A DNA stretch of 64,000 nt from Halorhabdus rudnickae (GTDB lineage: Archaea; Halobacteriota; Halobacteria; Halobacteriales; Haloarculaceae), in contig NZ_CAAHFB010000001.1 of the NCBI RefSeq assembly GCF_900880625.1, forward strand, positions 1,860,001 through 1,924,000, written 5' to 3'. Below are positions 54,461 to 63,297 of the stretch, piece after piece. How positions within the stretch are numbered: the first letter of the stretch is position 1; the number at the start of each line of letters is the position of its first letter. The notes beneath the pieces were generated by a model, which ran no database searches, was not told where the DNA came from, and saw only the letters and a program-made list of their open reading frames with translations. A program made the position numbers and the translations under genes.

Positions 54461-54810
54461 GTGACGACGACATCAAGCTGGTCATGGCGATGATCCGGCC
54501 CGACCGGCTGGGTGCGGTCAAACAGGCCCTCGCGGAAGTCGGCGCGCCCTCACTGACGGTGACGCAGGTGTCGGGCCGTGGCTCGCAGGCCGCCAAGAAG
54601 GGCCAATGGCGCGGCGAGGAGTACGTCGTCGACCTGCTCCAGAAGGTCAAAATCGAGTGTGTGGTCTCGGAGATCCCCGCCGAGGACGTCGTCGAAGCGA
54701 TCCGGGAAGCGGCCCACACCGGCGAGAAGGGCGACGGCAAGATCTTCGTCCTGCCGGTCGAGGACGCCATCCAGGTCCGCACCGGCGAGAGCGGCCCGGA
54801 AGCAGTCTGA
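54457..54810 (+). CDS. glnK: Nitrogen regulatory protein PII (GlnK2)
   Basis: A 117-residue PII protein. [17 protein letters not shown], the T-loop [18 protein letters not shown] and [18 protein letters not shown] are intact. Residue 51 is again Trp. Its start overlaps the end of amt1 by four bases (ATGA). It should block the Amt1 pore when nitrogen is plentiful, the known role of GlnK in archaea. Confidence 0.93.
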   Translation: MSDDDIKLVMAMIRPDRLGAVKQALAEVGAPSLTVTQVSGRGSQAAKKGQWRGEEYVVDLLQKVKIECVVSEIPAEDVVEAIREAAHTGEKGDGKIFVLPVEDAIQVRTGESGPEAV

Positions 54811-54825
54811 GAACACGGAGACGGC

Positions 54826-55284
54826 ATGGACCTAGACGACACCGATCGCGCGCTCGTCGATGCCCTCCTCGAAGACGGCCGGGCAACGGTCCGCGATCTC
54901 GCCGCCCAAGCGGGTATCGCCGTCGAGACGGCCGAACGGCGGATCGACGCCCTCGAGGACGCCGACATCATCGAGGGCTACACTGCCCGGGTCGATTACG
55001 ACGCGCTGGGGTACGACGTGACCGCCGTCGTCCGGCTCCGCGTCAGTGGATCGACCGAAGCCGTGGCCGAAACGTTCGAGGAGTACGCCTGGGCCCGCTC
55101 GGTCTACGAGGTGACCGGCGAAGACGACTACGTCCTGATCGGGCGATTCCGCGACACTGACGACATGCACGGGAAAGTCGCCGAACTGCTGACCGAACCT
55201 GCGGTGGGTTCGGTCACCGTCGACGTAGTGCTGGATACCGTCCGGGCGTGTGAGACGGTACGGATCGAGACGACAGAGAACTGA
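54826..55284 (+). CDS. Lrp/AsnC family regulator in the nitrogen module
   Basis: A 152-residue regulator with an N-terminal HTH (DDTDRALVDALLEDGRATVR, TAERRIDALEDADIIEG) and a C-terminal ligand domain (VTAVVRLRVSGSTEAVAETF). It lies 15 bases after glnK2, so it belongs to the same transcript as amt1. It may control one or both amt promoters; no site can be linked to it from sequence alone. Confidence 0.88.
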   Translation: MDLDDTDRALVDALLEDGRATVRDLAAQAGIAVETAERRIDALEDADIIEGYTARVDYDALGYDVTAVVRLRVSGSTEAVAETFEEYAWARSVYEVTGEDDYVLIGRFRDTDDMHGKVAELLTEPAVGSVTVDVVLDTVRACETVRIETTEN

Positions 55285-55378
55285 TCCGCTCGCGCGCGGC
55301 CCCCCGCAATCGGCCCTGTTTCTGCCCCGAAACGGTGTACGAACGTCCAGTTCTATGGCCCAAACTCTGCTCTAGACC

Positions 55379-55393
55379 GGACAATGAACGTCC
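55379..55393. promoter_or_regulatory. GGAC/GTCC inverted repeat upstream of amt2
   Basis: GGACAATGAACGTCC has the same GGAC and GTCC half-sites as those upstream of glnK1 and amt1 but with a 7-base spacer. A second repeat, GAACGTCCAGTTC, is at 55341-55353. Both lie upstream of the TATA-like CTATATG (55471-55479) used by the leader ORF. Confidence 0.35.
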
Positions 55394-55506
55394 TTATATC
55401 CATAATACTCTTATCCATTTTGGACATATAGCAACCCACGCATCCTAATTTGTGACGTATTAAACCAAACCTATATGTATTCCAATGCCCCACCCGTCGA
55501 CCCGTG

Positions 55507-55593
55507 ATGAATACGATAGACGTGGTAACAGGAGCAAGAAAGGTGGACAAATACGCACTCGCGTCGGCCACCACCGAACGGGGGTGTCGCTGA
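55507..55593 (+). CDS. 28-residue leader ORF of amt2
   Basis: ATG at 55507 (with a GTG just before it) opens 28 codons: MNTIDVVTGARKVDKYALAS and eight more, ending with TGA at 55591-55593. The amt2 GTG follows after one base. CTATATG at 55471-55479 is at the leaderless distance, so this would be translated first. Length is the same as the amt1 leader and 10 of 28 residues match it in the same places. GGGGGTGTCG before the stop is shared in both leaders and gives a Shine-Dalgarno-like site for the amt. Confidence 0.6.
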   Translation: MNTIDVVTGARKVDKYALASATTERGCR

Positions 55594-55594
55594 C

Positions 55595-56935
55595 GTGGCC
55601 GTCGATCCGTCGGTACTCACAGACGGGGTCAACAGCCTCTGGATTCTCGTCGTGACCTTCCTGATTTTCTTCATGCACGCGGGCTTCGCCATGCTCGAGG
55701 CCGGCCAGGTTCGGGCCAAAAACGTCGCCAACCAGTTGACGAAGAATCTGTTGACCTGGAGCGTCGGAGTGTCGTTGTTCTTCGTCGTCGGGTACGGCAT
55801 CGCCCAGGCCGTCGCTGGACTGGGCTTTACCCCCGCGTTCGACCTCGCGCCGACCGGCTGGATCGACTGGCTGTTCGGCGCGGTCTTCGCGATGACGGCG
55901 GCGACGATCGTCTCCGGGGCCGTCGCCGGCCGGGCGAAGCTCCGGGCGTACGTCACCTACACGATTGTCCTCGCGGCGGTCATCTACCCCGTCGTGATCG
56001 GGTTTACCTGGACGGCCGAGACAGGACTGGTCGCTTCGATCACGGGCATGGTGCTCGGTACCGAGATCGCCTTCCAGGACTTCGCGGGCGGCATGATCGT
56101 CCACGGCATGGGTGGGATCGCCGGGCTGACAGCGGCCTGGATTCTGGGCCCGCGTCTGGGCCGCTTCGACGGTGACTCGGTTACCGTCATTCCGGGCCAC
56201 TCGATCACGTTCGCCGTCCTGGGGACGCTCATGCTCGCCTTTGGCTGGTACGGGTTCAACGTCGGCACGCAGTTCGAGATCCTCGTCACCCAGGGTGACG
56301 GGATCGCCTTCATGGGCGACGCCCTCGGGCGGGTAGCGATGGCGACGACCCTCTCGATGGCCGCCGGAGCGATGGGGGCCGGCCTCGTCGCCTGGCTGAA
56401 GACCGGGAAGGTCGACACGCTGTACGTCGCCAACGGCCTGCTTGCCGGGCTCGTCGGGATCACGGCGATCCCCAACACGACGGCCTGGTGGGGTGCGTTC
56501 GTCGTCGGCGGGCTGGCCGGCGCACAGTTGCCGGTCGTGTTCACGTTCGTCGAGAAGCGCCTCCACATCGACGACGTCTGTGCGGTCTTTCCCGTCCACG
56601 GCAGTGCCGGGATGCTCGGTGCCCTGGCGTTCCCCTTCGTGGCCGCGCCGGGCGTGCTCGCAGACCGCGGAGTTACCGTCGTCGAGGCCTTCGTCGCCCA
56701 AGTTATCGGCGTCTCGCTGATCGCGGCCTGGACGGTCCTCGCGACGGCGCTCGTCTGGGGCGGACTCCGTGCGCTCGGGGAGGCTCGCGTCTCTGCACCC
56801 CACGAGCGCGACGGCCTGGACGCTTCCGAACACGGCGTCGAGACCTACCCCGAGTTCGGCGCTGGCGAGGAGCCGACGGTGATGACCGACGGCGCACCCG
56901 AACTCCGGACAGACGGAGGTGGTCGCGATGAGTGA
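55595..56935 (+). CDS. amt: Ammonium transporter (Amt2)
   Basis: A 446-residue Amt paralogue. [20 protein letters not shown] holds the first pore His and [20 protein letters not shown] the second. [15 protein letters not shown] in the tail matches the PII-binding region. GTG at 55595 is the start closest to the conserved N-terminus. Its end overlaps the start of glnK3. Confidence 0.95.
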   Translation: MAVDPSVLTDGVNSLWILVVTFLIFFMHAGFAMLEAGQVRAKNVANQLTKNLLTWSVGVSLFFVVGYGIAQAVAGLGFTPAFDLAPTGWIDWLFGAVFAMTAATIVSGAVAGRAKLRAYVTYTIVLAAVIYPVVIGFTWTAETGLVASITGMVLGTEIAFQDFAGGMIVHGMGGIAGLTAAWILGPRLGRFDGDSVTVIPGHSITFAVLGTLMLAFGWYGFNVGTQFEILVTQGDGIAFMGDALGRVAMATTLSMAAGAMGAGLVAWLKTGKVDTLYVANGLLAGLVGITAIPNTTAWWGAFVVGGLAGAQLPVVFTFVEKRLHIDDVCAVFPVHGSAGMLGALAFPFVAAPGVLADRGVTVVEAFVAQVIGVSLIAAWTVLATALVWGGLRALGEARVSAPHERDGLDASEHGVETYPEFGAGEEPTVMTDGAPELRTDGGGRDE

Positions 56936-57335
56936 CGACCAGCCCCCGGTCGCAGCCGACGACACACCGGCCGACTCGGCGGCCGATACCCGTGACATCG
57001 AACTCGTGATGGCGGTCGTCCGCCCGGAGAAACTCGGTGCCGTCAAGACGGCGCTGGCGGAGGTAGACGCACCCTCCCTGACAGTGACTCAGGTCTCCGG
57101 GCGCGGATCCCAGGCCGCCAAGACGGGGCAGTGGCGCGGCGAGGAGTACGTCGTCGACCTCCACCAGAAGGTCAAAATCGAGTGTATCGTCGCCGACGTA
57201 CCAAGCGAGGATGTCGTCGAAGCGATTCGGGAGGCTGCCCACACCGGCGAGAAGGGCGACGGCAAGATCTTCGTCCTGCCGGTCGCCGACGCTGTCCAGG
57301 TTCGGACCGGCGAGTCTGGTCCGGACGCCGTCTGA
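56928..57335 (+). CDS. glnK: Nitrogen regulatory protein PII (GlnK3)
   Basis: A 135-residue PII protein with an N-terminal extension of about 20 residues ([20 protein letters not shown]) not seen in the two paralogues. The core [17 protein letters not shown], the T-loop [18 protein letters not shown] and [14 protein letters not shown] are intact; Trp again takes the place of Tyr51. It overlaps the end of amt2, so each Amt has its own PII partner. Confidence 0.93.
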   Translation: MSDDQPPVAADDTPADSAADTRDIELVMAVVRPEKLGAVKTALAEVDAPSLTVTQVSGRGSQAAKTGQWRGEEYVVDLHQKVKIECIVADVPSEDVVEAIREAAHTGEKGDGKIFVLPVADAVQVRTGESGPDAV

Positions 57336-57497
57336 CAGCGGCTCATCCCCAGTAGCGTTTTCGGCTCCGTTCGGTGTGGCGGAAGGGCTTACTTCCTGGT
57401 CATCGACCCGCGCTGACGCGGCGTCTCGCCTGCGAAGCAGTCGCCATCGAGGGGACGGATCGCAAGACACTACGGCGTTCGAAGCCTGGTTTCAGTG

Positions 57498-57875
57498 ATG
57501 AGCGGCTACCAGCCAGGAGCCTGCAACATCGGTCCCGACCAGCGGCGCCGGCGGGCAGCCATCGCCGCCGCTGCCTTCGGGTTCGCGGCGGTCTGGATCG
57601 GCGCGACAGTCCTTGATCTCCTGCCGAAACCGGTCCTCGTCGGCGTCTTCGTACCGCTGGCAATCGGCTTCGAGTGGGGGCTACAGGCCCACACGGCCTT
57701 TTGCGTCCAGTTGGCACTGTTGAACCGCTACGATTTCCGTGGCGCAGGCGGCGCCACCGGCGAGGTCGAGGATCGAAGCTACCGACGGGCGGACGATGTC
57801 CAGGCTGCCAAGCTCGCCATTGCAGGCGTGTCCCTAGGCGCGCTGCTGACCGTCGCCGTCGTGCTGGCGGTTTGA
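57498..57875 (+). CDS. Small membrane protein with CNIG motif, unknown
   Basis: A 125-residue protein with the conserved-looking start GYQPGACNIGPDQRRRR, three hydrophobic helices (about 22-42, 45-65, 108-124) and an Arg/Asp loop between the last two. The CNIG sequence near the N-terminus recurs in related uncharacterised archaeal membrane proteins. It follows the nitrogen module after about 160 bases and may not belong to it. Confidence 0.65.
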   Translation: MSGYQPGACNIGPDQRRRRAAIAAAAFGFAAVWIGATVLDLLPKPVLVGVFVPLAIGFEWGLQAHTAFCVQLALLNRYDFRGAGGATGEVEDRSYRRADDVQAAKLAIAGVSLGALLTVAVVLAV

Positions 57876-57894
57876 TACAGGCCGCACCCGCTAT

Positions 57895-58527
57895 TCATCG
57901 GCCGACGGCACGTACTGGTGCGCCGTCGCCATCGAGCCCCAAGGGGTACGCCTGGAGCTCGAAGCGCTCATCGACCGCTTCGAGGTTCCGAAGGTTCTCG
58001 AAGATCAACAGTCCAGCTCCCAGTATCGCGTGATGTGCAGGAAAGCCGTCCGGCTCGTCGTCGCTCGCGCGGTCGCTGGGCGTTGGATCGGGGTTGAGCG
58101 TGTCGATGGCGACCGCCAATCCCTGTTCAGCACAGCGCTGGGCGGCCGCCGGCGAGAGAGACGGATGGTCGAGATAGCGGTCGGTGTTCCAGTGCTCGTC
58201 CCACCCGGTCCAGAAGACGAGACAGTCTACGTCGGGCGCGACCGCCGGCACGCGATCGGCCGGAATCGCCTCGCGGGCGTCGAAGTCCCGACAGTCTACC
58301 ACCTGAGCCGTCCGGACGAAGGTGTCGAGGGCGAACTCGGCGAGCGTCCGCCCGTCAGCGACGATATGGGCCGGGGCGTCGACGTGCGTCCCGGTGTGGC
58401 TCCCCATGGAGAGACTGGACTCGCGATACCCGTCGGTTTCGTGGGTTGCGACCGGCTCGACGCTGACGGCTGGATCGCCGGGATAGGTCTGCATCCCGGT
58501 CTCGATCGGATGGGTGAGGTCGTGCAT
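57895..58527 (-). CDS. Cyclase family protein (kynurenine formamidase-like)
   Basis: A 210-residue metal-dependent hydrolase. SHTGTHVDAPAH is the HxGTHxDxPxH metal site of this family, followed by VDCLVFWTGWDEHWNTDRY and HHAILGAGLLIFENLRNL. Relatives hydrolyse N-formylkynurenine or act in polyketide pathways; the substrate here cannot be told. It is divergent from hemL. Confidence 0.85.
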   Translation of the reverse strand: MHDLTHPIETGMQTYPGDPAVSVEPVATHETDGYRESSLSMGSHTGTHVDAPAHIVADGRTLAEFALDTFVRTAQVVDCRDFDAREAIPADRVPAVAPDVDCLVFWTGWDEHWNTDRYLDHPSLSPAAAQRCAEQGLAVAIDTLNPDPTPSDRASDDEPDGFPAHHAILGAGLLIFENLRNLEAVDERFELQAYPLGLDGDGAPVRAVGR

Positions 58528-58630
58528 GGGTCAAGCTCGGAGGCAGTGACAGTAAAGCCACAGGCACCCGGCGAACTGACGTTACCCGTTCGTCGTCAAC
58601 TACTTTCCACTGCCGGCCGAACCGCAGTCC

Positions 58631-59965
58631 ATGAACCACGAGCGCTCTCGGGAACTGTACGATCGCGCGTTGTCGGTCGCCCCGGGTGGGGTCAACTCCT
58701 CCGTGCGAGCGATCCAACCGTACCCCTTCTTCGTCGAAAAGGGCGACGGCGGCCACGTCATCGATGCCGACGGCAACCGCTATCTGGACTTCGTGATGGG
58801 CTACGGACCACTTCTGCTCGGCCACGACCTGCCCGAACAGGTCCAGTCAGCCATCCAGCAGCGAGCGGCCGAAGGACCGATGTACGGCGCACCGACGGAG
58901 GTCGAGGTCGAACTCGCGGAGTTCATCGCTCGCCACGTCCCCAGCGTCGAGATGACGCGCTTCGTCAACTCGGGGACCGAAGCGACCGTCTCGGCCGTCC
59001 GATTGGCTCGCGGGTACACAGGACGAGACAAGATCGTCATCATGCAGGGCTCCTATCACGGCGCCCAGGAATCCACGCTCGTCGAGGGCGAGGGCCATCA
59101 TACCCAGCCGTCGAGTCCGGGCATCCCAGAGAGTTTCGCCGAGCACACCATCACCGTGCCGTTCAACGACGAGGAGTACGTCAAAGGCGTCTTCGAGAAT
59201 CACGGTGACGAGATCGCGGCGGTCATGACCGAGCCGATCCTTGGCAACCACGGCATCGTCCACCCCGTCTCCGGCTACCACGAGACCCTCCGCGATCTCT
59301 GTGACGAGTACGGCTCGTTGCTCATCTTCGACGAGGTGATCACGGGCTTCCGAGTGGGCGGTCCCCAGTGTGCTCAGGGCAAGTTCGGGATCGAACCCGA
59401 CGTGACCACGTTCGGGAAGATCGTCGGCGGCGGATTCCCGGTCGGGGCGATCGGCGGCAAGAGCGAGATCATCGAACAGTTCACGCCCGCGGGCGATGTC
59501 TTCCAGTCGGGCACCTTCTCGGGACATCCAGTGACGATGGCCGCCGGCTTGGAGACGTTGCGCTACGCTGCCGAGAACGACGTCTGGGAGCACGTCAACG
59601 ATCTGGGCCAGCAAATGCGCGAGGGCCTGACCGAGATTGTCGCCGATCGCGCCCCCGAATACACCGTCGTCGGATCGGACTCGATGTTCAAGGTGATCTT
59701 CACCCGCGGCGGTGAGAGTGGCGAGAATTACTGTGGGTCGGGCTGTCGCCAGCGCGAATCCTGCCCGAGCTACGGAGCTTGTCCAAAGAACGGATCCGAT
59801 GTGGATCGCGCCGAAACCGAGCGCTGGGAGCGGCTCTTCTGGCCGGCGATGAAAGACCAGGGTGTGTTCCTCACGCCCAACCAGTTCGAATCCCAGTTCG
59901 TCTCGGCGGCCCATACTGAGGAAGACATCGAGAAAGCGCTGGAAGCGTACAAAGAAGCGCTGTAG
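58631..59965 (+). CDS. hemL: Glutamate-1-semialdehyde 2,1-aminomutase
   Basis: A 444-residue PLP enzyme that makes aminolevulinate. [20 protein letters not shown] binds the cofactor phosphate, [13 protein letters not shown] the ring, and [18 protein letters not shown] holds the Schiff-base Lys. A cysteine-rich insert near residue 370 ([11 protein letters not shown], then YGACPKN) is not part of the bacterial enzyme. Upstream is the divergent cyclase gene. Confidence 0.93.
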   Translation: MNHERSRELYDRALSVAPGGVNSSVRAIQPYPFFVEKGDGGHVIDADGNRYLDFVMGYGPLLLGHDLPEQVQSAIQQRAAEGPMYGAPTEVEVELAEFIARHVPSVEMTRFVNSGTEATVSAVRLARGYTGRDKIVIMQGSYHGAQESTLVEGEGHHTQPSSPGIPESFAEHTITVPFNDEEYVKGVFENHGDEIAAVMTEPILGNHGIVHPVSGYHETLRDLCDEYGSLLIFDEVITGFRVGGPQCAQGKFGIEPDVTTFGKIVGGGFPVGAIGGKSEIIEQFTPAGDVFQSGTFSGHPVTMAAGLETLRYAAENDVWEHVNDLGQQMREGLTEIVADRAPEYTVVGSDSMFKVIFTRGGESGENYCGSGCRQRESCPSYGACPKNGSDVDRAETERWERLFWPAMKDQGVFLTPNQFESQFVSAAHTEEDIEKALEAYKEAL

Positions 59966-60059
59966 CGCGGCGTCTCCTTCCTCAAGCCCCGCCGTCATCG
60001 AGTCGTCGTTCGTCGCGATAGAACGGACGATTCAGTTCCGCCTGATTCACGATGGTGCA

Positions 60060-60383
60060 ATGGCGGCCTCCGAAGTTATCAGCAGTCACCCGCGACTGTA
60101 CCAGCGGAGTACCGAGGTCGGACTCTACGACGACGGGTTTGGGGAGCGCCTCGCCGAACTGTGTACTCAGAACCGGACAAAGACCTACTATCGGCTCGGA
60201 ATTGCCACCGAAGCACAAGCAAAGGCGAGCACGATCTCGCCACCGCGATTCATACAGAGCTCGTCAATGCGAGTCGAGTCCAACACGAGTGTCTCTGTTA
60301 ATCGATGGTCTCCGCAAGCTCTTGCCGAAGATAGATCTCAGGAATTCGCAACAATCGAAGAATTCAATTCAATCGACAATTAA
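60060..60383 (+). pseudogene. Possible frameshifted coding relic
   Basis: From ATG 60060 the frame reads MAASEVISSHPRLYQRSTEV, GLYDDGFGERLAELCTQNRT and KTYYRLGIATEAQAKA, which looks like a genuine helical protein. After about residue 54 it turns irregular, while a shifted frame reads HDLATAIHTELVNASRVQHE and stops. I infer a broken small gene. No family is recognised. It is the last sequence of normal composition before the AT-rich insert. Confidence 0.35.
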
Positions 60384-60392
60384 CACATCGTA

Positions 60393-60482
60393 ATGGAACG
60401 AAAGACCAAAGGGAGAATCGCAGGACTTCTTGGAACTATAATATCCATTATAATTGTTCTTTGGGCAATAGGAATAATCTAG
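60393..60482 (+). CDS. 29-residue membrane peptide next to the halocin-like gene
   Basis: ATG at 60393 opens a 29-codon frame: MERKTKGRIAGLLGTIISII then IVLWAIGII and TAG at 60480-60482. A basic head followed by one very hydrophobic helix resembles small immunity or holin-like peptides, but no relative is known to me. It is AT-rich, in line with the adjacent insert, and convergent with the halocin-like gene, 75 bases away. Confidence 0.45.
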   Translation: MERKTKGRIAGLLGTIISIIIVLWAIGII

Positions 60483-60557
60483 CTCATTTACCAAAAGAAG
60501 TCAAGATTTGTTCTTCTTACTCCTTAAATACCATCTGAATCAAAAGTCTGGTCTCGC

Positions 60558-61468
60558 TCATGCACTTATCCCACAATCTTCAAAGCACTGGGCACATGCT
60601 AGAGGAAGGGCAAAATTAGTATTTGCAATGCAGACCAAGCAAGTCAGACCGGCCGACTGGAAACACGACCAATAACAGAGACCTTTTGAAAGCGCCGCTG
60701 AGACGCAGGCGGCACAGGATAGGCCACAATCAAGGGCACCTTGAGTAGATATTGGGTTCTCCCCATTCACGGAACTCTGCGGTGTCGAAGTATCCGTAAA
60801 TGCAAGCGTTGGAGTCACCTCATCAATGTTTCTGGATGGGATTGCTCTGCCATGACCGTTCCCTTTCTTTTCAACGCGATACATTTTATTTTCATCTGAT
60901 AGCGCTAGGAAAGCGCCTTCATTACTATCATAAGCAGCGCGGATAATATCAGTAGAACCAGGTGCACGTTTTTGAATCTTACCGACTTCCTTATCGGTAG
61001 CTAGTCGAAGCATAGAGATCGACTCCTCATGTCCAACTATCGCCATTTGCGAATTTCGGGGGACCGATTTATACTGCCGCGGGAGATGTTTTTTTCACAC
61101 CCGTCTTTTTTGATAAATCATCCAAATTTAATTTGGCCTCCGTTTCTCCTGAGGAGGATTCCGCAAAAATCAACACCCCAACGTTCGTAGATATCTCCCA
61201 CCCTTTGATAGTTGTCTCAGATATTTGTATTTCTTTCCTTGTCGCATCCCCCGTTTCGATTCCTTGTACAGCGTCGATAATAGATTTGACCTTAGGAACA
61301 TTCAGAATGTTCTCTAATTCATCGTCTTCCGGGCCATATTCAGTTACGGATGGGGGCGCCTGGAACTTTTTTGTGCCCTTGTGCAGCCGCTGAACCAGCA
61401 ACGAGGGTAGATGTACTTGCTGTTGCACCAATCGCTTTCAGTAGCTTCCTTCGATTAATATCTGGCAT
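60558..61468 (-). pseudogene. Halocin C8-like precursor, frame broken twice at A-runs
   Basis: Three frames join into one precursor of about 302 residues. Part one (from ATG 61468) is a Tat signal, NRRKLLKAIGATASTSTLVAG. Part two, after a shift at the A6 run 61367-61372, has VTEYGPEDDELENILNVPKV. Part three, after a shift at the A7 run 61089-61095, has ATDKEVGKIQKRAPGSTDII and ends in a domain with ten cysteines (LDCGLSCAACVSAALSKGLC and so on). Signal, middle domain and Cys-rich end match the halocin C8 precursor, in which the middle part is the immunity protein. Removing one A at each run restores the frame. It may be a decayed gene, a slippage-read gene or contain sequence errors. Confidence 0.65.
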
Positions 61469-61718
61469 GGATTTCAACTCCAATTTGCATTTTCCGTTGA
61501 CATTATATATGGCTTTCGAATAGATCAAACTAAGAGTGTTACACGCCGATAAGATAATTGAATCGACTATTCTTTGTGACGAATCGGGTGAAAGATACGC
61601 GCCCCCATCTTGCACGCCAACCAGTAACAATATCGAGAATCCGACCGTTGCTTCGCTCAGTTAGGGAAGAGACAGTGACGCTTGTGCAGTCCACTAGTTC
61701 CGTCACTCCAAAACCTGC
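61469..61718. promoter_or_regulatory. Promoter region of the halocin-like gene
   Basis: On the minus strand a TATA box (CATATATAATG, about 61501-61511) lies about 33 bases before the ATG at 61468, and GGAGTTG about 9 bases before it acts as a ribosome site. The AT-rich character ends near 61600, at the right side of the insert. No gene fits the remaining part. Confidence 0.5.
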
Positions 61719-63107
61719 TCACGTGAGTGCCTCGACAACGTCACCGGCACTGAACAATTTCAGATCGTCACGTTCGTCGGCTGCTTCTTCGACTGACGAG
61801 GTGAACCCACTCCGGGAAAAGAGCGCGTACGTCTCGACTCGATCGCCCCCGTCTTCGGGCGTCCATCGGAGTTCCTCGACGTGATTCTGGAGCTTCGAGA
61901 ACGCGTCGTACCCGAGTGGAGCCTGCGTAAACTTGCACTCACCGACGATCAGCGTCTCGCTCGTCGTCAATCCAACCACGTCGATCTCGTGATCGTCGTA
62001 CCACCACTGTCCCGTCTCCGTGATCGTGTGTTCCGGATAGAGCGTTCTGAGTGCGTCGCTGGACAGTTCCTCGAACGATGGACTCACGAAGTCGGCCAGC
62101 TCCGGTTCGATGACGGTTTCGAACGCCTCCTCGCCGAGTTCGTCGTATTGCGTTCCAGTCCCGTAGACGAAGTGAAACCAGAAGCGAAAGAAGGGATCAC
62201 GGAGACGGTAGCGGCTCCGTTTGCTCCGTTCTTTCCGTTCGGTAATCGGGACGTGTTGATCGATTAAGCGCAATCTCGAAAGCCGGTCGAGATATTTCGA
62301 GAGTTGATTGTAGTCGATCCCGGTCGCCCCGGCAATCTCGTTACGGGTCGTCTTCCCGCCGGCGATCGCTTCCAGGATCGAGAAATACCGCGTCGGTTCC
62401 CGTAACTCCATCCGAAGCACGTAATCGGGTTCGTCGTGCAACGTCCCGTGCCGGGAGAGGATCGTTCTGTAGACGTTTTCACCAAGCGACGCCTCGGGCG
62501 AGACTTCTTCAAGATAATATGGGGTGCCGCCGAAAATGCCCCACGTGCAGATCTGTTCGTCGGCTGTGGAGGCGTCATCGAGGAACGCCATCGCAGCCCC
62601 GAATGGGAGCTGTCGAATGTCGAGCTTCACCGACGATCGGCCATAGAGCGGGCTATTCCCAAGGAGTGCTGCCTCTTCCATCATACTGATCGAGGATCCG
62701 ACGAGGACGAAGGTCGCCGCCGAATCGTCGAGTTCGTGGTCGAACATCGCCTGCAGTACCGACGGAAGACTCTCGTCTTGCTCGATAAGGTATGGGAACT
62801 CGTCGAGGACGACGATGGCGTCTTCTTCGGCCAGATACCCCAGGATCTGCTCCCAATCTTCACGAATCCGTCGTACTCCCGGAAACGACGTTGCAGCCGC
62901 GTCGATGAACTGCTCCAGCTGTAACGCAGTCGTCTTCTGTTTCGCCTGGTAGACGACAGTGTCGTCGTACGCCTCGAGCGATCGTTTCACGAGGGCCGTT
63001 TTTCCGAGCCGGCGCCGACCATACAATATTGCGAGTTCGGCCTCGTCCGATTCATAGAGACTCTCGAGGCGCCCCAGCTCCGCCGTCCGGTTCACGAACC
63101 CCGCCAT
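61719..63107 (-). CDS. Archaeal AAA ATPase with DUF234 nuclease-like domain
   Basis: A 462-residue protein. Walker A is YGRRRLGKTALV (30-37 core) and Walker B AIVVLDEFPYL (about 97-104). A winged helix follows (NEIAGATGIDYNQLSKYLDR), then the DUF234 part with a PD-(D/E)xK-like site: IDVVGLTTSETLIVGECKFT. Members are linked to mobile elements and defence. AGGAGAGGT before the ATG at 63107 sets the start; reading further upstream would run into tandem palindromes. Confidence 0.85.
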   Translation of the reverse strand: MAGFVNRTAELGRLESLYESDEAELAILYGRRRLGKTALVKRSLEAYDDTVVYQAKQKTTALQLEQFIDAAATSFPGVRRIREDWEQILGYLAEEDAIVVLDEFPYLIEQDESLPSVLQAMFDHELDDSAATFVLVGSSISMMEEAALLGNSPLYGRSSVKLDIRQLPFGAAMAFLDDASTADEQICTWGIFGGTPYYLEEVSPEASLGENVYRTILSRHGTLHDEPDYVLRMELREPTRYFSILEAIAGGKTTRNEIAGATGIDYNQLSKYLDRLSRLRLIDQHVPITERKERSKRSRYRLRDPFFRFWFHFVYGTGTQYDELGEEAFETVIEPELADFVSPSFEELSSDALRTLYPEHTITETGQWWYDDHEIDVVGLTTSETLIVGECKFTQAPLGYDAFSKLQNHVEELRWTPEDGGDRVETYALFSRSGFTSSVEEAADERDDLKLFSAGDVVEALT

Positions 63108-63148
63108 ACCTCTCCTAGGGTAGTGCCTACAATAATACTTCCTATAAT

Positions 63149-63193
63149 CGTACTCTAAAGTATGATACTTTGGAGTATGATACTCTAGAGTAT
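63149..63193. repeat. Three tandem 15-bp palindromic repeats (operator-like)
   Basis: Units 63149-63163 (CGTACTCTAAAGTAT), 63164-63178 (GATACTTTGGAGTAT) and 63179-63193 (GATACTCTAGAGTAT) follow without gaps. Each is a near or perfect ATACTC/GAGTAT palindrome. They lie 42 bases before the ATPase start and about 105 before the divergent methyltransferase. This looks like a cooperative operator. Confidence 0.65.
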
Positions 63194-63297
63194 CATAATC
63201 GAATCGACGATCGCCAACGTCCGGAGAGACGGACACGGTCGAGAGAATCGGTTCGTCGGCCTTTTCTCCTCGACTCTTCTATCGCGCAGTAACGCAC

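Noticed and set aside
55460-57046. Minus-strand frame of about 528 codons opposite amt2
   Set aside because: Antisense of the transporter gene with a low-complexity Arg/Asp/Gly composition.
59975-60000. IS605-type end after hemL
   Set aside because: CTCAAGCCCCGCCGTC resembles such ends, but no pairing partner or transposase remnant is found.
63108-63236. N-terminal extension of the ATPase through the tandem palindromes
   Set aside because: It would translate the 15-bp units into a repeated Tyr/His-rich stretch; AGGAGAGGT before 63107 and homologue length support the shorter form.
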